From: Phaeobacter sp. J2-8 | GTDB lineage: Bacteria; Pseudomonadota; Alphaproteobacteria; Rhodobacterales; Rhodobacteraceae | Direction of reading: 5' to 3' | Length of the DNA stretch: 64,000 nucleotides | NCBI RefSeq assembly: GCF_022867865.1 | Contig: NZ_JALIEC010000005.1 | Location: 1 to 64,000 of the forward strand | Shown: piece by piece, positions 60,244-64,000 of the stretch | Layout of the letters: each line of letters starts with the position of its first letter | Numbering within the stretch: position 1 is the stretch's first letter | Program-made: the position numbers and the translations under genes | Notes under the pieces: generated by a model | Told to the model about the DNA's origin: nothing | The model's database searches: none | What the model saw: the letters and a program-made list of their open reading frames with translations, nothing else

Positions 60244-60730
60244 GAGCAAGATCAACGAGCCCGGTCATAAAGCAGACGACGCTGCATCCACCGCAGCAGC
60301 CGATGCCAAAAAACCGATGATGCCGGCCCAGCCGGAATACAAACCGTCGACCGCCCCCAAGGCGAAGCCGCCCGCATCGGTTCTGTCATCGGATCTGCAC
60401 GTTGTGGGCAACATGAAAACCACCGGCGACATCCAGGTCGAAGGCACCGTCGAAGGTGACATCCGGGCACATTTGCTGACCATCGGTGAAACCGCAACCA
60501 TCAAAGGCGAATGTGTCGCTGATGACGTGGTGGTCAATGGCCGTATTGTGGGCCGTGTCCGTGGTTTGAAAGTGCGCCTGACCGCAACCGCGCGGGTCGA
60601 AGGTGACATCATCCACAAGACCATCGCAATCGAATCCGGCGCCCATTTCGAAGGCTCGGTGCAGCGTCAGGATGATCCGCTGAACGCCAAGGGCAAGGCC
60701 CCTGTTCCGCGTCCCGCCGGCACAGAATAA
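60233..60730 (+). CDS. Bactofilin
   Basis: A 165-residue cytoskeletal protein. Residues about 50-145 form the bactofilin core (DUF583), a right-handed beta helix with the repeating pattern SDLHVVGNMKTTGDIQVEGTVEGDIRA, GECVADDVVVNGRIVGRV, TARVEGDIIHKTIAIESGAHFEG. The N- and C-terminal tails are proline- and lysine-rich and disordered. It polymerises without nucleotide. Starts 11 bases before the M23 gene ends, so the products are probably made together and may act together in local cell-wall remodelling. Confidence 0.92.
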   Translation: MFSKSKINEPGHKADDAASTAAADAKKPMMPAQPEYKPSTAPKAKPPASVLSSDLHVVGNMKTTGDIQVEGTVEGDIRAHLLTIGETATIKGECVADDVVVNGRIVGRVRGLKVRLTATARVEGDIIHKTIAIESGAHFEGSVQRQDDPLNAKGKAPVPRPAGTE

Positions 60731-60755
60731 ACCACCCGCTAAAACAGATCGAAGG

Positions 60756-60778
60756 CCCCGCAATTTGCGGGGTTTTTT
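60756..60778 (+). terminator. Rho-independent terminator after bactofilin
   Basis: CCCCGCA and TGCGGGG with a three-base loop, then six T. It lies 25 bases after the bactofilin stop. Confidence 0.9.
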
Positions 60779-60980
60779 CGTTTCAGGGCCATGGCACTGG
60801 TTCATTGCGGCGGCATCCCCCCCGCTGCGCCGCCCGGTTGCACCGTTCCTGGGCAGATTGGCAAATCTGGTGGAATTTGCCGGTTTTGTGCGGGATATCA
60901 CACTTTCTTTTTCACCCGGCATGTATGTATAATTTAGTGCCAACCTATTGTTGGCGTTACATTCTTTGTCTGGAAACCAC

Positions 60981-61831
60981 ATGACTCACTCAATTTTTTC
61001 ACTTGGTGCAACTCTTGCGATTATCGGCTCTTCGGCTTTGGCCTCTGGGGAGACACATGCCGTTTCCGACGCGGTGATCGCAGAACAACGCGCCGCATTG
61101 GCCGCCGCCACCGATGGCAAGGGCTTTGGCCCGCAATCGCCGCGCGATATCGATTCCCGGCCGGTTCGAACAGCCGCGCCTTTGGCGCCGCGCCCGCAGC
61201 AAGTGAAATGGCACTTTGCGATATCCATTTCCATGAAAATGCAGAACACAAAGGCGGCCAGTTCACAAATTACGCCGGCAATGGCGATGGCGAGGGCTAT
61301 GGCACCGGGTTCCAATTCACCGGAACATTGACCGAAGAAGAACTGGCACCGATCGGCATGGAAATTGGCAAGACCGAGCATGGCGATCTGGTGCCCGGCG
61401 ACACCATCGAAATCCACTTTGTGCATTCCACCGCGCAGGCCACATTGGGCAACAGCCTGGGCACCTGCCTCACCAACTCTATCGGCAACCCCCAGCTGCG
61501 GGTTGAAACCGTTGTTGGCGTTCTGGTGGCCACGGGCGGTGCGGATTTCACCGAAATGGCCGACATTCAAATGATCAACGGGCTGAACCAGGTGCCGAAC
61601 CTGCCGACCGATCTGGGCGATCCGGTTGTCTATGACGGTTCGACAACCGGTCCGGGCTATAACACAAAAGGCTCGCCGTATCAGGTCACGTGGAGCGTTC
61701 GTCCCCAAGTCGCCAAGATCAATCTGAAATCGGTTGGCGCATGGCTCGACGATAATCCATTTTCGGAAAATCATGCCCATGGCGTGCGCAATCTGGTGAC
61801 CAATCCGGATCTGCTGTCCGAAATCGACTGA
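60981..61831 (+). pseudogene. Delta-class carbonic anhydrase-like secreted protein, frameshifted
   Basis: The N-terminus has a signal peptide (MTHSIFSLGATLAIIGSSALASG), then GKGFGPQSPRDID, typical of bacterial delta-class carbonic anhydrases. The second part shows the histidine-rich zinc region CDIHFHENAEHKGGQF, GNGDGEGYGTGF, GDTIEIHFVHSTAQ, TTGPGYNTKGSPYQVTWSVRP and HAHGVRNLVTNPDLL. The frame breaks near 61158: a missing G (CGGCC instead of CGGGCC) would restore DSRAGSNSRAFGAAP. Joined length about 283. Likely periplasmic, hydrating CO2. Possibly metal-dependent through a disulfide-stabilised fold. Sequence error is likely. Confidence 0.85.
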
Positions 61832-61969
61832 TCCGAAAGGATCACTTCGGGTGGGGCGCAATCCCCACCCGGTTTGCGGGTATCTGCCCCGCCCGCGCCT
61901 ACAAAAGGTCGCAGGCATCGCCGCCAAAACGGGCTTTTCCAGCGCATTCAATTCCCACATAAAACACGC

Positions 61970-62320
61970 ATGCGTGATCGTATCACCCCCTTGGTGTTCA
62001 GCCTGCTGATCGTCTGTATTCTTGCGGTGTCCAGCGTGACATCCGCCGGTCTGCTGGCGCCTGACCGCAATGATGCGGCATTGGCCGAGGCGGCGGCGAT
62101 CTTTGGCGCGCTGCCGGGGGATTACTGCGGCACAGAGGGCCATCACGAGCACAATTGCCCCTATTGCAACCTGGTGCCGACGGCACCAACCACGGATTTG
62201 CCGCCGCTCACGGCGGTTCTGACACCGCATTCTGCGTGGCAAATGCTTGCGGATTTGACCCGCAACGCCCAGGCCCGAAATCCCCACCATTCCGCAAGAG
62301 CGCCACCGCATTGGATTTGA
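61970..62320 (+). CDS. Small exported His/Cys-rich protein (DUF2946-like)
   Basis: A 116-residue protein. The N-terminus is a signal or membrane anchor (residues 6-28, PLVFSLLIVCILAVSSVTSAGLL). It then has the metal-like motif CGTEGHHEHNCPYC, and a proline-rich, helical C-terminus. Such small proteins with a CPxC pair after histidines often lie near genes for metal import or PepSY proteins, as here. Start at ATG 61970 chosen; the longer frame from 61874 is less likely. The family assignment is tentative. Confidence 0.65.
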   Translation: MRDRITPLVFSLLIVCILAVSSVTSAGLLAPDRNDAALAEAAAIFGALPGDYCGTEGHHEHNCPYCNLVPTAPTTDLPPLTAVLTPHSAWQMLADLTRNAQARNPHHSARAPPHWI

Positions 62321-62461
62321 CCCGCTGACGGTCTGAGACTTTCTGAGACCAACAGCGAAATCAAATCTCATCGACCACGGGCGGCGGGCGCATGTCGTGC
62401 CGCGTGGTTTGCGCTTTTTTAACCCGACCGGCGAACCGGCGGGACTTTCCGGGATATTTTC

Positions 62462-63820
62462 ATGTCTGAAACCACCAAACGCACAGCGTCATCTGCGCTT
62501 TACCGCGCCATTTGGCGCTGGCACTTCATTGCGGGATTGCTGATCCTGCCCTTTGTTCTGATCCTTGCGGTCACCGGCGGCATTTACCTCTTCAAGGATG
62601 AAATCAACGACGCGGCTTATGCCAAGCTGCGGTTTGTCACGCCCACCGGCGCAGCGATGTTGGCGCCCTCGGCCCTCACCGCTGCGGCCCTGAGCGAATT
62701 CCCCGGCACGATCAAAGCCTATGCGCCCCCCGCCGCAGAAGACCGGGCGGCACAGGTCAAGGTTCAGGCGGAAAACGGCATCACCGACACCATTTTTGTG
62801 AACCCTTATGATGCCAGCGTGAGCGGCAGCCTGTGGGATGCGGGGGCGGCAGGCAGCACGCCAATGTATGTGGTGCGCAAGCTGCACTCGCTGGAATATG
62901 TCGGCTGGTTCGGCAATCGCCTGATCGAAGGCGCGGCTGGATGGATGATCCTATTGGTGGGCAGCGGGGTCTTCCTGTGGTGGCCACGGGGCCGCAAGCT
63001 GGGCACCACGACGATCAAGGCGACGCGCGGGCGCCCCTGGTGGCGCGATCTTCATGCGGTGACCGGGATCTATACCGGTGCCTTCATTGTCTTTCTCGCG
63101 ATGACCGGATTGCCGTGGTCTACGGTCTGGGGCGGCAAATTCTATGATTATGCCTATTCCCTTGGGCTTGGGATGCCGGATGGCTATTGGTCCCATGTGC
63201 CGAAATCCACCGTGCCCACCGGCGACGTGGTCGATCACGCGCCGTGGATCATGGAAAAACAACCCCTGCCGCTGTCTTCGGCGCGCTCTGGCGTTCCGGT
63301 CGGATTGGATCAGATCATAGAAACGGTCGAAGATCGCGGCATTGTGCCGGGATATGCCGTGGCGATGCCACGTGGCGATCAGGGGGTTTTCACCGCCTCG
63401 GTCTATCCTGATGACATTACATATGAGCGGGTGATCCACCTCGATCAATATACCGGCGCGGTGCTTTATGATGCGGGTTTGGCCGATCTTGGCACCCTTG
63501 GGCGCTGGGTCGAATGGGGGATCAGCGTGCACATGGGACAGGAATTCGGGCGGATCAATCAGATTGTTTTATTGCTGGCCTGCCTTGCCATGGTGGCGCT
63601 TTGCGTCTCGGCGGCGGTGATGTGGTGGAAACGCCGCCCCGTGGGCAAGATCGGCGCGCCGTCCCTGCCGTTGGATTGGCGTATCCCGCGCACCCTGTTG
63701 CTGATGGCCGTGGTGGCGGGCGTGTTCTTTCCGCTGGTTGGTCTGTCGATGCTGGTGATTGTCGCGGTTGAACTGGTGATCCATTTCACCGGGCGAGGCC
63801 GGCGCATGCAAAGCGCCTGA
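62462..63820 (+). CDS. PepSY-associated transmembrane protein
   Basis: A 452-residue membrane protein of the PepSY_TM family. It has an N-terminal helix (HFIAGLLILPFVLILAVTGGIYLF) with conserved W and H residues, a periplasmic PepSY-like region, the RKLHSLEYVGWFGNRLIEGAAGWMILLVGSGVFLWWPRG helix, WRDLHAVTGIYTGAFIVFLAMTGLPWS, and two more helices near the end. Members are implicated in iron-siderophore reduction and metal uptake. It follows the small His/Cys protein, with a 141-base gap. Confidence 0.88.
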   Translation: MSETTKRTASSALYRAIWRWHFIAGLLILPFVLILAVTGGIYLFKDEINDAAYAKLRFVTPTGAAMLAPSALTAAALSEFPGTIKAYAPPAAEDRAAQVKVQAENGITDTIFVNPYDASVSGSLWDAGAAGSTPMYVVRKLHSLEYVGWFGNRLIEGAAGWMILLVGSGVFLWWPRGRKLGTTTIKATRGRPWWRDLHAVTGIYTGAFIVFLAMTGLPWSTVWGGKFYDYAYSLGLGMPDGYWSHVPKSTVPTGDVVDHAPWIMEKQPLPLSSARSGVPVGLDQIIETVEDRGIVPGYAVAMPRGDQGVFTASVYPDDITYERVIHLDQYTGAVLYDAGLADLGTLGRWVEWGISVHMGQEFGRINQIVLLLACLAMVALCVSAAVMWWKRRPVGKIGAPSLPLDWRIPRTLLLMAVVAGVFFPLVGLSMLVIVAVELVIHFTGRGRRMQSA

Positions 63821-63840
63821 GCAAGTCCCCGAAACCGGGG

Positions 63841-63868
63841 CGATGTCCGGGAATTGCGCCGGGCATCG
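63841..63868. terminator. Hairpin after the PepSY gene
   Basis: CGATGTCCGG and CCGGGCATCG form a 10-bp stem (one wobble) around an 8-base loop. Just before it, CCCCG/CGGGG (63827-63840) makes a shorter hairpin. No T run, so termination is not certain; it lies between convergent genes. Confidence 0.55.
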
Positions 63869-63882
63869 CCATATTGGCGCAA

Positions 63883-64000
63883 TTACGCCTCCAGCTCTGC
63901 ATCCCAATACAGGAAATCAACCCAGCTTTCATGCAGGTGATTGGGCGGAAACCGGCGTCCCATATTGCGCAGCTCTTCGGCGCCGGGCTGGCGCGGCGGT
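63883..64000 (-). CDS. C-terminal fragment of an unidentified protein
   Basis: The minus strand stays open from the window edge to a TAA at 63883-63885, giving about 39 residues that include NMGRRFPPNHLHESWVDFLY and end WDAELEA. The sequence is protein-like, with acceptable codon use and a stop close to the PepSY gene, but too little is present to name a family. The start lies beyond the window. Confidence 0.55.
   Translation of the reverse strand, partial: PPRQPGAEELRNMGRRFPPNHLHESWVDFLYWDAELEA

Overview
The window looks like chromosomal core sequence from an alphaproteobacterium of the Rhodobacteraceae (roseobacter group). Evidence: GC-rich coding sequence; an LexA/SOS box of the GTTC-N7-GTTC type before uvrA and lexA; an Entner-Doudoroff edd-eda pair; the trpG-trpD-ung-trpC-moaC-moeA/lexA/comEC/gltX/gltA neighbourhood; DUF2852, DUF2927 and DUF455 genes; and a DksA with a degenerate zinc site. 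I see no rRNA, tRNA, CRISPR array, insertion sequence, phage gene or plasmid origin.

Layout. 0-8 kb: the tail of a 3-hydroxyisobutyryl-CoA hydrolase, SOS-controlled uvrA, a secreted vWA protein with six tandem repeats, an FAD monooxygenase, dksA. 8-16.4 kb: MoxR ATPase, GNAT, DUF2927 lipoprotein, CoxE-type vWA protein, DedA, M48 peptidase, PIN protein and an RlmI-like RNA methyltransferase. 16.5-25.3 kb: edd-eda with LacI-type operators, glnE, YbaK, DUF2852, RDD, bpt and a VOC protein. 25.4-32.2 kb: a TRAP transporter (binding protein and two unusually large permeases), divergent from a Cache sensor kinase/NarL-type regulator pair. 32.2-35 kb: ilvIH behind a leader-peptide attenuator. 35-38.6 kb: a 15-bp minisatellite, a small conserved gene, an HTH regulator and a polysaccharide deacetylase-family protein. 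38.8-49.2 kb: the trp/moa/moe/lexA/comEC/gltX/gltA block. 49.4-57.3 kb (minus strand): lpdA, DUF924, MFS, queA and an AsmA-like envelope protein. 57.4-64 kb: peroxiredoxin, DUF455, M23 peptidase plus bactofilin, delta-class carbonic anhydrase, a small His/Cys protein, a PepSY protein and a partial gene.

Functional themes: the SOS response (uvrA, lexA), central carbon flow (edd/eda, gltA, lpdA), branched-chain amino acid synthesis under attenuation, tryptophan and molybdopterin synthesis in one translationally coupled run, organic-acid uptake beside its likely sensor, and cell-shape factors (M23 and bactofilin).

A striking property is that nine otherwise well-conserved genes (glnE, bpt, trpG, ung, moeA, comEC, gltX, the AsmA-like gene and the carbonic anhydrase) carry ten apparent single-base indels. 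gltX is normally essential, so I read these mainly as errors in the underlying sequence rather than true gene decay. The frameshifted genes are entered as one feature each, typed pseudogene only because the reading frame is broken in the given sequence. The least explained non-coding item is the degenerate 15-bp tandem repeat at about 35001-35171.
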